Of a stretch of 40,072 bases of DNA, positions 6,057 to 14,926 are shown in pieces. Each line of letters starts with the position of its first letter. Positions within the stretch are counted from its first letter, which is position 1. Below the pieces are notes generated by a model. The model was not told the DNA's origin. It made no database searches and saw nothing but the letters and a program-made list of their open reading frames with translations. Origin of the DNA: Paludibacteraceae bacterium (GTDB lineage Bacteria > Bacteroidota > Bacteroidia > Bacteroidales > Paludibacteraceae); NCBI GenBank assembly GCA_017483945.1, contig JAFUUE010000047.1, positions 1 through 40,072 of the forward strand. The letters run 5' to 3'. Made by a program: the position numbers and the translations under genes.

Positions 6057-8975
6057 ATGAATCACAAGTTTCTTATTGTACCGCTGTTGTGGTTGTCCGT
6101 GCTGGCGAGTGCCCAGACTCGCACTTTCCGCGGCGTAGTGACAGACACGAGCGGTGAGTCACTGATTGGTGCCTCGGTATTGGTCCAAGGGACGACGACG
6201 GGAACCATCACCGACTTTGACGGTAATTTCGAAATCACCTGTGCAGAGGGGGCACTATTGGAGTTCTCCTATATCGGCTACCGGACGCAGACACTTCCGG
6301 CCGCAGCGGACATGACGGTGCGACTGGCGGAAGACAACGAGCAGTTAGAGGAGGTCGTGGTCATCGGCTACGGCAGCCTGAGCAAGAAAGAGGTGTCGAG
6401 CTCGATTGTGCAGGTGGACAGCAAGAATTTCGTAAAGGGTCCGATGAATAACCCGATGGAGATGCTGAACGGCAAGGTGGCGGGTCTGACGGTGAACAGC
6501 ACGTCTGCCGCCGACCCGAATGCATCGTCGTCACTGCAGATACGTGGCGCCGGTTCACTGAGCGGCAGCAACGAGCCGCTGTACGTGATAGACGGTATCG
6601 CGGGCGGCGACATCCGCAACCTGAGTTCACAGGACATCGAGTCCATCACGGTGCTCAAGGATGCGGCCTCCGCAGCTATCTACGGTACGCGCGGCGCCAA
6701 CGGTGTGGTCCTGATTACGACCAAGAAAGGTTCGGCGGAGCAGGGGCACTTCAGCGTGACCTACGACTCGTACTTCGGTGCCAACGTGGCGAAGCCTCAT
6801 ATGGAGGTGCTGAGTGCGGAGGAGTTCCGCCGTTCGCGCCGAGGCACGGACTATGGCTATAACACAGACTGGTACAGCGAGATAACCCGTCCGGCGGCAT
6901 ACGACATCAACCAGTACATCAACGTAGCCACCTCCACGAAGGGCGGCAGTTACACAGCGTCGCTGAACTACAAGGACGCGAACGGTCTGGACATCGTCAG
7001 CGCGCGTCGGGAGTACGGCGGCCGTTTTGCCATGGAGCAGCGGATGCTGAAGGACTACCTGACGCTGTCGGCCTCGCTGACAGGCCGCCGTGTGGACGAG
7101 ACATGGGGCGACAACGGCCAGGTGGACAATGCGATGAGCATGAACCCGACCATGCCGGTCTATAATGCGGACGGCAGTTACTACCAGCCGACAGGCACAA
7201 CGGGCGCGACCAACCCGGTAACCCGGCTGAAAGAGACGGCCTCGAACGGACAGCGGCTGTACATGATGGCTAATGTGGGACTCAAGCTGAAGCTCTATAC
7301 GGACGAGCACCACAACCTGAACACGTCGGTGGCCTATTCGCTGGACTACAACGACCTGAAGTCGAACACCTACGCCTCGTCCAAGTCGAACGAGAGTTTC
7401 TGGGGCGGCTACAAGGGTCGCGCGAACGTCAATTACGCAAAGAACAACACGCACCACCTGGACTGGCTGCTGAACTACGACTTCCAGATGGAGCAACACA
7501 CGCTGCGCTTCGTGTTCGGCACATCGTGGGAGCAGCATAACTGGGAACAGGTGGGCGCGGAGAACCGCGACTTCACGTTCGACAACACGCTGTGGCACAA
7601 TATCGGCGCCGGCACATGGCTGGCGGACGGCACGGCCTCGATGTGGACGGGCCGCAGCCAGTCGTCGCTGTTCGGTTTCTTCGGACGCGTCAACTACAAC
7701 TGGCGCGACATGCTGTTCGTTTCGGCCAGTATCCGTCGCGAGGCAAGCACCAAGTTCGGTGTGAAGAGCCGCTGGGGTAATTTCCCCTCGGCCAGCATCG
7801 CGTGGGAGATGACGGAAGCGGAGTTCATGGAGCCTGCCAAGCCGGTGCTCAAGAGCCTCAAGCCGCGCTTCTCGTACGGTGTGACCGGTCGTGAGCCGGG
7901 CGACAGTTACCAGTCGCTGGCCACCTACTCGACACGCCACCAGTACTTCATGGACGGCGAGTGGGTAGTCGGCTATGCCTCGGACAAGAACGCCAACCCA
8001 ATACTGAGTTGGGAGAAATCGGAGAGTTATAATATCGGTGTGGACTTCGACCTGTGGCACCGTCTGCGCGGCAGCATCGAGTACTATATCCGCCGCTCGC
8101 CGGACCTGCTGTATAACTACACGGCTCCGCAGCCGCCGTTCGTGCATCCGTCCATCCTGGTCAATGTCGGCACGACGACCAACCGCGGTGTGGAGGTCAG
8201 CCTGAACGGCGACATCTTCACGGGCAAGGATTTCCACTGGAACATGGGCATCAACTACGCCTACGGCCGCACCTACCTGACCAAACTGTCTAACGACGTC
8301 TATCAGGCCTCATACCTGGAACTCTACCAGAAGCCGGGTGTCGGTACGTCTGAGTACTTCTTCCGCGTGGAGGAAGGCGGTGAGATAGGCCAGTTCTACG
8401 GCTATGAGTTCGCCGGTATAGACGCGAACGGCAACATGCTGGTGCTCGACAACAACGGCAACGCACAGCCCGTAGGCTCCGCCGATGCTTCGTGGAAACG
8501 ATACATCGGCAACGGTGCCCCCAAGCACACCCTGAGCTGGACTAACTCGTTCGAGTTCCACAACTTCGACCTGTCCGTCCTCTTCACAGGAGCCTTCGAC
8601 TACAGCATCTTCAACATGCGCAAATACGGCATGGGCCTCTCGGGCAGCGGCAGCGACAATGTGCTGCGCACGGCCTACACCACCGACAAGTACGTCAAGA
8701 CGGGCGGCGGTGTGATAACGAGTTACTTCCTGGAGGACGGCTCGTACTTCAAGTTGGACAATATCACGCTGGGCTACAACTGGCGCTGGCAGGACAAGTT
8801 AGTGGACGGGCTGCGTCTCTACGTCACTGCCAAGAACATCTATACCCTCACGCGCTACTCGGGCAACGACCCGTCTATCGTAGCCGTGACGGGCATCACT
8901 CCGGGTGTGGATACGTCGTCGGCTTATCCCACCGCTACGCAACTCTGTCTTGGTGTAACCCTTAATCTGCATTAA
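6057..8975 (+). CDS. susC: SusC-family TonB-dependent outer-membrane transporter (starch oligosaccharides)
   Basis: 972 residues from ATG 6057. The open frame begins earlier, but that part covers the promoter, and 6057 gives a proper signal peptide ending at VLASAQ. A carboxypeptidase-D-like domain (about 22-95, GVVTDTSGESLIGASVLVQG) is followed by a TonB-box-like EEVVVIGYG (about 98-106), the plug with IRGAGSLSGSNEPLYVIDGI and the SusC signature ITVLKDAASAAIYGTRGANG, then a 22-strand barrel ending in LCLGVTLNLH. Known: SusC works with SusD to import malto-oligosaccharides across the outer membrane. susD begins four bases downstream. The coding sequence is distinctly G+C-rich compared with the second SusC gene in the window. 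Confidence 0.95.
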   Translation: MNHKFLIVPLLWLSVLASAQTRTFRGVVTDTSGESLIGASVLVQGTTTGTITDFDGNFEITCAEGALLEFSYIGYRTQTLPAAADMTVRLAEDNEQLEEVVVIGYGSLSKKEVSSSIVQVDSKNFVKGPMNNPMEMLNGKVAGLTVNSTSAADPNASSSLQIRGAGSLSGSNEPLYVIDGIAGGDIRNLSSQDIESITVLKDAASAAIYGTRGANGVVLITTKKGSAEQGHFSVTYDSYFGANVAKPHMEVLSAEEFRRSRRGTDYGYNTDWYSEITRPAAYDINQYINVATSTKGGSYTASLNYKDANGLDIVSARREYGGRFAMEQRMLKDYLTLSASLTGRRVDETWGDNGQVDNAMSMNPTMPVYNADGSYYQPTGTTGATNPVTRLKETASNGQRLYMMANVGLKLKLYTDEHHNLNTSVAYSLDYNDLKSNTYASSKSNESFWGGYKGRANVNYAKNNTHHLDWLLNYDFQMEQHTLRFVFGTSWEQHNWEQVGAENRDFTFDNTLWHNIGAGTWLADGTASMWTGRSQSSLFGFFGRVNYNWRDMLFVSASIRREASTKFGVKSRWGNFPSASIAWEMTEAEFMEPAKPVLKSLKPRFSYGVTGREPGDSYQSLATYSTRHQYFMDGEWVVGYASDKNANPILSWEKSESYNIGVDFDLWHRLRGSIEYYIRRSPDLLYNYTAPQPPFVHPSILVNVGTTTNRGVEVSLNGDIFTGKDFHWNMGINYAYGRTYLTKLSNDVYQASYLELYQKPGVGTSEYFFRVEEGGEIGQFYGYEFAGIDANGNMLVLDNNGNAQPVGSADASWKRYIGNGAPKHTLSWTNSFEFHNFDLSVLFTGAFDYSIFNMRKYGMGLSGSGSDNVLRTAYTTDKYVKTGGGVITSYFLEDGSYFKLDNITLGYNWRWQDKLVDGLRLYVTAKNIYTLTRYSGNDPSIVAVTGITPGVDTSSAYPTATQLCLGVTLNLH

Positions 8976-8979
8976 CCCT

Positions 8980-10767
8980 ATGAAGAAGAATATAATTATC
9001 TTGTGTTCGCTGCTCTGCCTGCTGGCCGGTTGTAACATGGAGGAGCAGGTGTATGACCGCATCGACGCGTCGGTCTATTACCAGAACGAGGCGTCAGTGA
9101 AGGGAGCCGTGGCGGCCATCTACGGCAACGCCGCGATGAGTTACCTGGAGTATTTCTGGTACCTGAACGAGTTCAGCGCCGACCAGATAGTATGGCGCGT
9201 GTGGAACGGCGGTCTGTGGGGCTACGACGAGGGCGAGAAGACCGTCATCTCGACCCACACATGGACGGCTGAGTCCAAGATTATCCGCTCCACGTGGGAG
9301 ACGGCGTGGTCCACTATCGGCCTATGCAACACGCTCATCAGCGACCTGCGCAAACTGGACGCCAACGAGCTGGGCATGACCGATGAGAAACTGGCCTCCT
9401 ACATAGCTGAGGTACGCACGCTGCGCGCGTGGGCCTATTATAACTGCTTCGAGTTGTGGGGCGGCGCTATCCCCCTCTACAGCGAGGATGACGGCACGAT
9501 ACCCGGCTCGGCGGACGAGGACTTCAAGCAGGGCTGCCGCAAGGTGTATGACTTCATCTGCACCGAGTTGGACGAGAGTTACGCCGCCCTGCCCAAGGAG
9601 GACGGGTCAAACGCCACACGCAACCGCATGAACCAGGCGGTCAACCGTATCATCCGCATGCGCATGCTGCTGAACGCCGGGGTGTTCATCGAGGAGGAGC
9701 ACTTCACCGAGTGCGGCGAGTTGGCACAGGAACTGCTGGACGGCAAGTACGGCACATACAGCCTGGCTGCCGACTACCGCGACATCTACCATGTGACCAA
9801 CACCACCTGCCCCGAAGTGGTCATGGCTTTTGCCATGGAAAACGGCCAACTGAACGCCGGTTGGATGCGTGACATGCCTTTCCTGGCCTACACCTATGCC
9901 GACTATTTCGACTTCTCCTCGACTCAGGATTCGTGGAACTGCTGCTGTCTGGCGCCGTCCTACGACAACTCCGGCATGGTCAATTCGAGCTACGGCTACT
10001 CCGAAGGAGCCAAGTGCTTCCTGGACCCGCCCTACAACGACCGCCTCGGTGCTGTCTATGAGCGCTTCAGCGACAAGGACATACGCAAGTGCAACTACAC
10101 ATGGGAGAACGGCAACTACCGCGGTATCTTCCTGCGCGGACTGATGAAGGCGCATTGGGGAACGGGCGAGGTGCTCAAGGCCGACGCCGACCGCGACGGG
10201 ATGGACCTGTACTATGCTGACCAAATCGGTCAGTTCGAGGGTGCTACGACCATCGGACGTACACTCGAGCCGGTCATGTCACCCCGCTGGGGACAGACCA
10301 ACTCCGGCGTGCGGTTGGTGCGCTATCCCATCTACCCCGAGAGCGAGGGCAAGGATTTTCAGGACATCGACGACGTAGAGTTCCGCTGGGCGGAGGTCTA
10401 TTACACGCTGGCCGAATGCAAGCTGCGCGCCGGTGATGCCGCCGGTGCCGAAGACCTCGTGCTGCAGGTGCGCAACCGCTATTTCACCAACGCTGCCGAC
10501 GCGAAAGACTACGGACGCTTCTCCGCCGTCAACGAGGCGTGGATGCTCGACCAGTGGGGACAGGAGTTCCTCTGTGAGGGACGGCGCCGCCGCACCGACC
10601 TGCGCCGCTTCGACAAGTTCACACAGGGGCAGTGGTGGTTCTTCGGACGCGCTACCGACGACGGCGTAGCCTACCCCGCCAAGCGCGACCGCAAATACGA
10701 GTGGTTCCCCCTGCCGCAATCAGCTCTCGGCGTCAACCCCGGACTCAAACAGAACCCCAATTATTAA
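8980..10767 (+). CDS. susD: SusD/RagB-family starch-binding lipoprotein
   Basis: 595 residues with a lipoprotein signal (lipobox LLAGC, Cys18) and the helical SusD fold: the N-terminal VYYQNEASVKGAVAAIYG region, VRTLRAWAYYNCFELWGGAI in the TPR part, and the C-terminal EFLCEGRRRRTDLRRFDKF, followed by the usual PLPQSALGVNPGL ending. It forms the lid of the SusCD transporter at the cell surface and binds the glycan. Its place directly after susC and ahead of starch-binding and amylase genes supports a starch substrate. The stop at 10765-10767 is followed after three bases by a 10-bp tandem array. Confidence 0.95.
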   Translation: MKKNIIILCSLLCLLAGCNMEEQVYDRIDASVYYQNEASVKGAVAAIYGNAAMSYLEYFWYLNEFSADQIVWRVWNGGLWGYDEGEKTVISTHTWTAESKIIRSTWETAWSTIGLCNTLISDLRKLDANELGMTDEKLASYIAEVRTLRAWAYYNCFELWGGAIPLYSEDDGTIPGSADEDFKQGCRKVYDFICTELDESYAALPKEDGSNATRNRMNQAVNRIIRMRMLLNAGVFIEEEHFTECGELAQELLDGKYGTYSLAADYRDIYHVTNTTCPEVVMAFAMENGQLNAGWMRDMPFLAYTYADYFDFSSTQDSWNCCCLAPSYDNSGMVNSSYGYSEGAKCFLDPPYNDRLGAVYERFSDKDIRKCNYTWENGNYRGIFLRGLMKAHWGTGEVLKADADRDGMDLYYADQIGQFEGATTIGRTLEPVMSPRWGQTNSGVRLVRYPIYPESEGKDFQDIDDVEFRWAEVYYTLAECKLRAGDAAGAEDLVLQVRNRYFTNAADAKDYGRFSAVNEAWMLDQWGQEFLCEGRRRRTDLRRFDKFTQGQWWFFGRATDDGVAYPAKRDRKYEWFPLPQSALGVNPGLKQNPNY

Positions 10768-10770
10768 AAT

Positions 10771-10860
10771 GGTTCAAAATTGTTCAAGATTGTTTAAGAT
10801 AGTTCTAAATAGTTCAAGATAGTTCAAAATAGTTCAAGATAGTTTAAGATAGTTCAAGAT
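10771..10860 (+). repeat. nine-unit 10-bp tandem array between susD and the next gene
   Basis: Nine consecutive 10-bp units with consensus NGTTCAAGAT (first unit GGTTCAAAAT) fill nearly all of the 101 bp between the susD stop and the following ATG at 10869. The register is never broken. Differences are almost all substitutions at the first, fifth, eighth or so positions. No hairpin is evident because all units point the same way. Confidence 0.92.
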
Positions 10861-10868
10861 TGTTCATT

Positions 10869-12392
10869 ATGAAAAACATATTCCATATACTATCCATAGT
10901 CGTTTGCGGCCTGGCGCTCTGCTGTCTGACGGGCTGCAAACAGGACCTCACGTTCGACCACGAGCAGATGCAGTTCGAGCCGATACCGAACGCTATCCTT
11001 ATTGAGTTGGTAGCCCCTGTCGGCACCGCCGTGGACGACGAGATATACATCTTCGGCGCCTTCAACGGCCTGACCGAGAGCACCGCCGTCGGTGAGATAG
11101 CATGGCAGATGGAGAAAGCCGCCAACTCCGACAAGAAATGGGGCATCTACCTCTTCCCCGCCGATTTCGTAGAGGGCAAGACCCTCGCGGACGGGTTCTC
11201 CTTCGTGAGCAAGAAAGCCGGAGGCGAACGCGACATACGTGGCCAAGTCGTCACGCACACCCTGGACGCCGCGACCGGCAATGGCTACAACATCTGGGGC
11301 GACCGCTGGGCTGCCTATTTCAACACGGACAACAAGATACAGCATAACGGTCCCGTCGTCTATGTTCAGGACGAGAGCGGCTTCGGCAAACTCACGCTCT
11401 ACTTACACGGCGAGGTCAACGACCTGAACGGCAGCTGGCCCGGCATGAGCATCACAGGCTTCGAGACCGTCAACGGACTCGAACTCGCCTACTTCGACCT
11501 CGGCGAGGGCAACGAGGGACTGTCGGAGAACCTCATCTTCTCCGACAACGGCTCCAACCAACTCCCCGACTACGGCCCCGTGACGCTCGGCAGCGACCCG
11601 CTCTACCTGCATATCACGGCCGAAGGCAAGGTGGAAGTGCTCAACATCGACGGCGTTGTCGGACATGACGGAGCGGTCGTTTATGTGCTGGACGGAATGG
11701 ACTGGGGCATGAACACCACCCTGTACATGTGGGGCGATGTCAACAACCTGAACGGCGACTGGCCCGGCATGAGCGTGACCGGCACCGAGGTGTTCGGCGA
11801 CTATACCTACATGTATTTCGACCTGGGCGCCGCCAACGAAGGACTGACCGAGCACCTCATCCTCTCCAACGGAGGCGCCTCGCAACGGCCTGACTACGAC
11901 GACTACGTCATCGGCGAAGATATCTACCTCTACATGGGTCCCGACGGTGCACCCGTGGTCATCACCGACCCCGAGCATCCCGGCGACGTCGTGTGGTTCG
12001 ACCCCAAGGCCGCTCCCAAGGAGGAGGCACTCATCGACCTCTATTTCTACAACGCAACGGACACACTGGGCGTCATGCCCGACGTCGAGGGCAACGACTC
12101 CATCACGCCTCTCTACCTCTACACATGGGGCAGCGCCGAGGCCTTCGGCGCATGGCCCGGCACCTCGTCGGCCGCGACGGACTCCCTGGAGATACTCGGA
12201 CTGCCGCTGCTCCACACGCAGATAACAGGCTTCGTAGGCGACACCTACCACCTGATTATCAACAACAACCGCGGGACGCAGTTGGACGACTACACCATAG
12301 AGGCCGTCGAGCCTCAGAACGAGTACTACCTGAAACTCACCGACGACGGCATCACCCCCCTCACCGTCGCCGCACAAGCTCGGAAAAAGTAA
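10869..12392 (+). CDS. multi-domain surface starch-binding lipoprotein (SusE/SusF position)
   Basis: 507 residues from ATG 10869, just after the repeat array (an in-frame TTG nine bases earlier is unlikely). Lipobox LTGC (Cys23). An N-terminal domain (about 40-155) contains EIYIFGAFNG, reminiscent of SusE/SusF modules. Then come two close copies of a CBM26-like module (about 157-257 and 263-363; shared LNGxWPGMSxTG and YFDLG) and a third, more divergent copy (about 390-495; LYTWGSAEAFGAWPGT). CBM26 modules bind alpha-glucans through aromatic residues such as the Trp of WPG. Position after susCD matches SusE/SusF. Inference: an outer-membrane surface protein that holds starch for the transporter. 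No catalytic residues are seen. Confidence 0.85.
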   Translation: MKNIFHILSIVVCGLALCCLTGCKQDLTFDHEQMQFEPIPNAILIELVAPVGTAVDDEIYIFGAFNGLTESTAVGEIAWQMEKAANSDKKWGIYLFPADFVEGKTLADGFSFVSKKAGGERDIRGQVVTHTLDAATGNGYNIWGDRWAAYFNTDNKIQHNGPVVYVQDESGFGKLTLYLHGEVNDLNGSWPGMSITGFETVNGLELAYFDLGEGNEGLSENLIFSDNGSNQLPDYGPVTLGSDPLYLHITAEGKVEVLNIDGVVGHDGAVVYVLDGMDWGMNTTLYMWGDVNNLNGDWPGMSVTGTEVFGDYTYMYFDLGAANEGLTEHLILSNGGASQRPDYDDYVIGEDIYLYMGPDGAPVVITDPEHPGDVVWFDPKAAPKEEALIDLYFYNATDTLGVMPDVEGNDSITPLYLYTWGSAEAFGAWPGTSSAATDSLEILGLPLLHTQITGFVGDTYHLIINNNRGTQLDDYTIEAVEPQNEYYLKLTDDGITPLTVAAQARKK

Positions 12393-12411
12393 ACCCTGAA
12401 ATCCTACATTT

Positions 12412-13743
12412 ATGAAGACGATACGCAATCTGGTACTCAGTACCCTGTCACTCTGTCTGTTACTCACCTCCTGCGAGCAGGGTCGCCACGTGCTGCCGCC
12501 CGCTGTCGAGGAGCAACCCATCGTGGATGCCAACACCACGGTCATCTACGAGTGCAACGAACGGCTCTTTGCCGAGCAGGACGCTTTTGCCGCCATCGAG
12601 GCCTACATCCCCACCCTGGCCGACATGGGCGTCAACGTCCTGTGGCTCATGCCCATCCACCCTATCGGAGAAGATGCCAAGGCGGTCGGTTCGCCCTATT
12701 GTGTCCGTGACTTCCGAGCCATCAACCCCGCCTTCGGCACGATGGAGGACCTGCGCAGCCTGGTCAACACCGCCCACGGGCACAACATGCGTGTCATGCT
12801 TGACTGGATTGCCAACCACACCTCCTGGGACAACCGCTGGGTGACGGACCACCCCGAGTGGTACCAAGGGCCGCAGACCGGCGACGAGCAGCAATGGGCG
12901 GACGTGACGTTCCTCAACTACAACGTACAAGCCGTACGCGACACCATGGCCGCCTGCATGCTCTATTGGGTGGACGAGGCTGACATCGACGGCTTCCGTT
13001 GCGACTATGCCGGCGGCGCACCGCAGGACTTCTGGCAGGCCGTCATCCGCGATATCCGCGCCCGTAAGGACAACGCGCTCATGCTCGCCGAGACATCCGA
13101 CGCACAACTCTACAACGCCGGGTTCGACCTGCTCTACAGCTGGAGCTTCCTCTACGCCGTTGAGGGACTGTACAGCGGCTCAAGCACCTTCGGTGCCCTG
13201 CTCTCCGCCGGCAACTCCGAGTACAACGCCACCCCCATCGGCAAAGAGCGCATGCGCTATGTCACCACACACGACGAGACGGCCACTAAAGCACCCGCTA
13301 CCTCCTTCCGCACGCCCCAAGGCGAACTGTCCGCCTTCTGTCTGACCGCCTTCCTGGCCGGAGTGCCCATGGTCTATTCCTCACAGGAGTTGGGGAACAT
13401 GAACACCATCAATTTCTTCAACTACAACCTGCTGGACTTCACCGCCGACAACAGCACACGTGACGCCCTCGGCCGACTGCTCCACGCCTACCACCGGACG
13501 GCGCACCTGCGCGGAGGCAAGCAGCTGACCGGCTCGCTCAACAGCAAGGTCCCCTATATCGAATATACCGCCGACGGGCAGTCCCTGCTCATCATCTGCA
13601 ACACCGCCAACAGCGAGCAGACGGTCAAGTATCCCATGAAGCACCAGGGGCACACCGTCACCGACCTCCTCTCCGGCGACACACTCTCATTGGAAACAAC
13701 TACGACTCTCGCACCATACGAGTACCGTATCTATAAACATTAA
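12412..13743 (+). CDS. GH13 alpha-amylase-family lipoprotein
   Basis: 443 residues with a lipobox (LLTSC, Cys21), so probably surface-attached like SusG. GH13 motifs are complete: region I LDWIANHTS (about 130-138), the nucleophile Asp198 in DGFRCDYA, the acid/base Glu227 in LAETSD, and Asp288 in VTTHDET. It is short, with the catalytic barrel plus a small C-terminal sheet domain and no carbohydrate-binding insert such as that of SusG. Expected reaction: endo-hydrolysis of alpha-1,4-glucan at the cell surface to make oligosaccharides for SusCD. The gene begins 19 bp after its upstream neighbour in the same operon. Exact specificity (amylase, neopullulanase or related) cannot be read from the motifs. 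Confidence 0.92.
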   Translation: MKTIRNLVLSTLSLCLLLTSCEQGRHVLPPAVEEQPIVDANTTVIYECNERLFAEQDAFAAIEAYIPTLADMGVNVLWLMPIHPIGEDAKAVGSPYCVRDFRAINPAFGTMEDLRSLVNTAHGHNMRVMLDWIANHTSWDNRWVTDHPEWYQGPQTGDEQQWADVTFLNYNVQAVRDTMAACMLYWVDEADIDGFRCDYAGGAPQDFWQAVIRDIRARKDNALMLAETSDAQLYNAGFDLLYSWSFLYAVEGLYSGSSTFGALLSAGNSEYNATPIGKERMRYVTTHDETATKAPATSFRTPQGELSAFCLTAFLAGVPMVYSSQELGNMNTINFFNYNLLDFTADNSTRDALGRLLHAYHRTAHLRGGKQLTGSLNSKVPYIEYTADGQSLLIICNTANSEQTVKYPMKHQGHTVTDLLSGDTLSLETTTTLAPYEYRIYKH

Positions 13744-13766
13744 TCAACCCTTAAAATCAAATCATT

Positions 13767-14822
13767 ATGAAGAAATTCTTCACTGCTTTGTGCCTCATGG
13801 CACTCTCGTTGACTACGTTCGCTGCAACGTTCAACATCTACATCAACAACCAGACCGGTTGGGAACAAACAGCGCTCTATGCTTGGGCGGATGGTCGTAC
13901 AGACATCCTCGGAGCATGGCCCGGCATACAAGCTACCGGCACCGAAGGCGACTACCTCGTCTTCACAGTTGACGAGACCATCGTTCCCGCTAACCTCATC
14001 TTCAACAACAATAACAACGGCCAACAAGTAGAAGGTGTGGTCGTAGAGACAGCAGCTGACATCCACCTGGTGGCTACCACGACCCGACTCTCCGTAGAGG
14101 GGGCTCCGGCACCGACATTCGCCAACCATATCTATGTAGAAGACCAAACGGGTTGGGATGTGCTTAATATGTATGCCTATGCGGATGGCCGCACCACTAT
14201 CCTTGGTTCTTGGCCCGGAAAAGCCGCCGAAGAAGAGACTGTTGTAGATGGCATTACCTACAAGGTATTCGGAATAGAAGCCGACTTCGCTCCTGCTAAC
14301 ATCATCCTCAATAATGGTAGCACACAGTTGGCTGATTTCTATATCGAAGAGCAAAAAGACTACTACCTGGTTGCAACAGCTGCCGGCGTAGCGGAACAAG
14401 GTAGTGTCCTTCCCACCCTCAACACCTACCACATCTACGTCACCAACAACACCGGTTGGACAAATTTCTATCTCTACGCCTGGGGAACTCCCAATGAGCC
14501 CACCGGAGCATGGCCCGGACAGCAAGGCAACGACTTCACCTTCCAAGTGGCAGAAGGCGCTACACCCGAGATGCACCTCATCTTCCATAACAACGTCGGT
14601 GAAGGCGTCGAAGGTGACGCTCGCCAAGGCTTCGACATCACCGAAGCACGCAACTACACACTCACCGTGACCGCTGAAGGCGTGACCGAAGGCGGTACCA
14701 CCGAGGCTGTCTCTATCGTCGCAAGCGATGAGGCCAAGACCGCTAAGCGTATCGTCAACGGACAACTGCTCATCATCCGCGACGGTAAGACCTTCAACGC
14801 CCTCGGTGCTGAGATGAAATAG
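13767..14822 (+). CDS. secreted triple-CBM26 starch-binding protein with a compact C-terminal sorting-like motif
   Basis: 351 residues: a signal peptide without a lipobox (1-19), then three tandem CBM26 modules at about 21-104, 119-205 and 220-303. Each shows the pattern IYxxxxTGW...LYAWxxxx...GAWPG...LIFNN. The last 29 residues are a tail ending KRIVNGQLLIIRDGKTFNAL, which recurs in the amylase that follows. There is no catalytic domain. Inference: it binds granular or polymeric starch at the surface, probably exported by T9SS and attached through the C-terminal tail. The gene lies 23 bp after the GH13 lipoprotein gene. Composition is less G+C-rich than its neighbours. Confidence 0.85.
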   Translation: MKKFFTALCLMALSLTTFAATFNIYINNQTGWEQTALYAWADGRTDILGAWPGIQATGTEGDYLVFTVDETIVPANLIFNNNNNGQQVEGVVVETAADIHLVATTTRLSVEGAPAPTFANHIYVEDQTGWDVLNMYAYADGRTTILGSWPGKAAEEETVVDGITYKVFGIEADFAPANIILNNGSTQLADFYIEEQKDYYLVATAAGVAEQGSVLPTLNTYHIYVTNNTGWTNFYLYAWGTPNEPTGAWPGQQGNDFTFQVAEGATPEMHLIFHNNVGEGVEGDARQGFDITEARNYTLTVTAEGVTEGGTTEAVSIVASDEAKTAKRIVNGQLLIIRDGKTFNALGAEMK

Positions 14823-14826
14823 CAAT

Positions 14827-14926
14827 CGTTTAAAATGGTTCAATATGGTTTAGAATAGTTCAATATTGTCAACAATTCTAAACAATTCTAAACAACCTCA
14901 AACAATTTCAAACAACTTCAAACAAT
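14827..14926 (+). repeat. 10-bp tandem array whose two halves point in opposite directions
   Basis: Four forward units (CGTTTAAAAT, GGTTCAATAT, GGTTTAGAAT, AGTTCAATAT; 14827-14866) are followed by reverse-oriented units (AACAATTCTA x2, AACAACCTCA, AACAATTTCA, AACAACTTCA; 14871-14920). The halves are roughly complementary, so transcription would give a long imperfect hairpin. The start codon of the next gene (14925) lies inside the last unit, AACAATG. Confidence 0.88.

Noticed and set aside
6627..8237. 536-codon open frame on the minus strand inside susC
   Set aside because: It lies wholly within susC, has no signal, motif or RBS, and is explained by G+C-rich codon use of susC leaving few stops on the other strand.
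11403..12545. 380-codon minus-strand frame across the starch-binding and GH13 genes
   Set aside because: Shadow of two well-supported plus-strand genes; composition (many Val, Gly, His) is typical of an antisense translation.
13740..14843. 367-codon minus-strand frame opposite the triple-CBM26 gene
   Set aside because: Covers exactly the plus-strand gene, whose three CBM26 repeats and signal peptide are clear. The antisense frame shows nothing recognisable.
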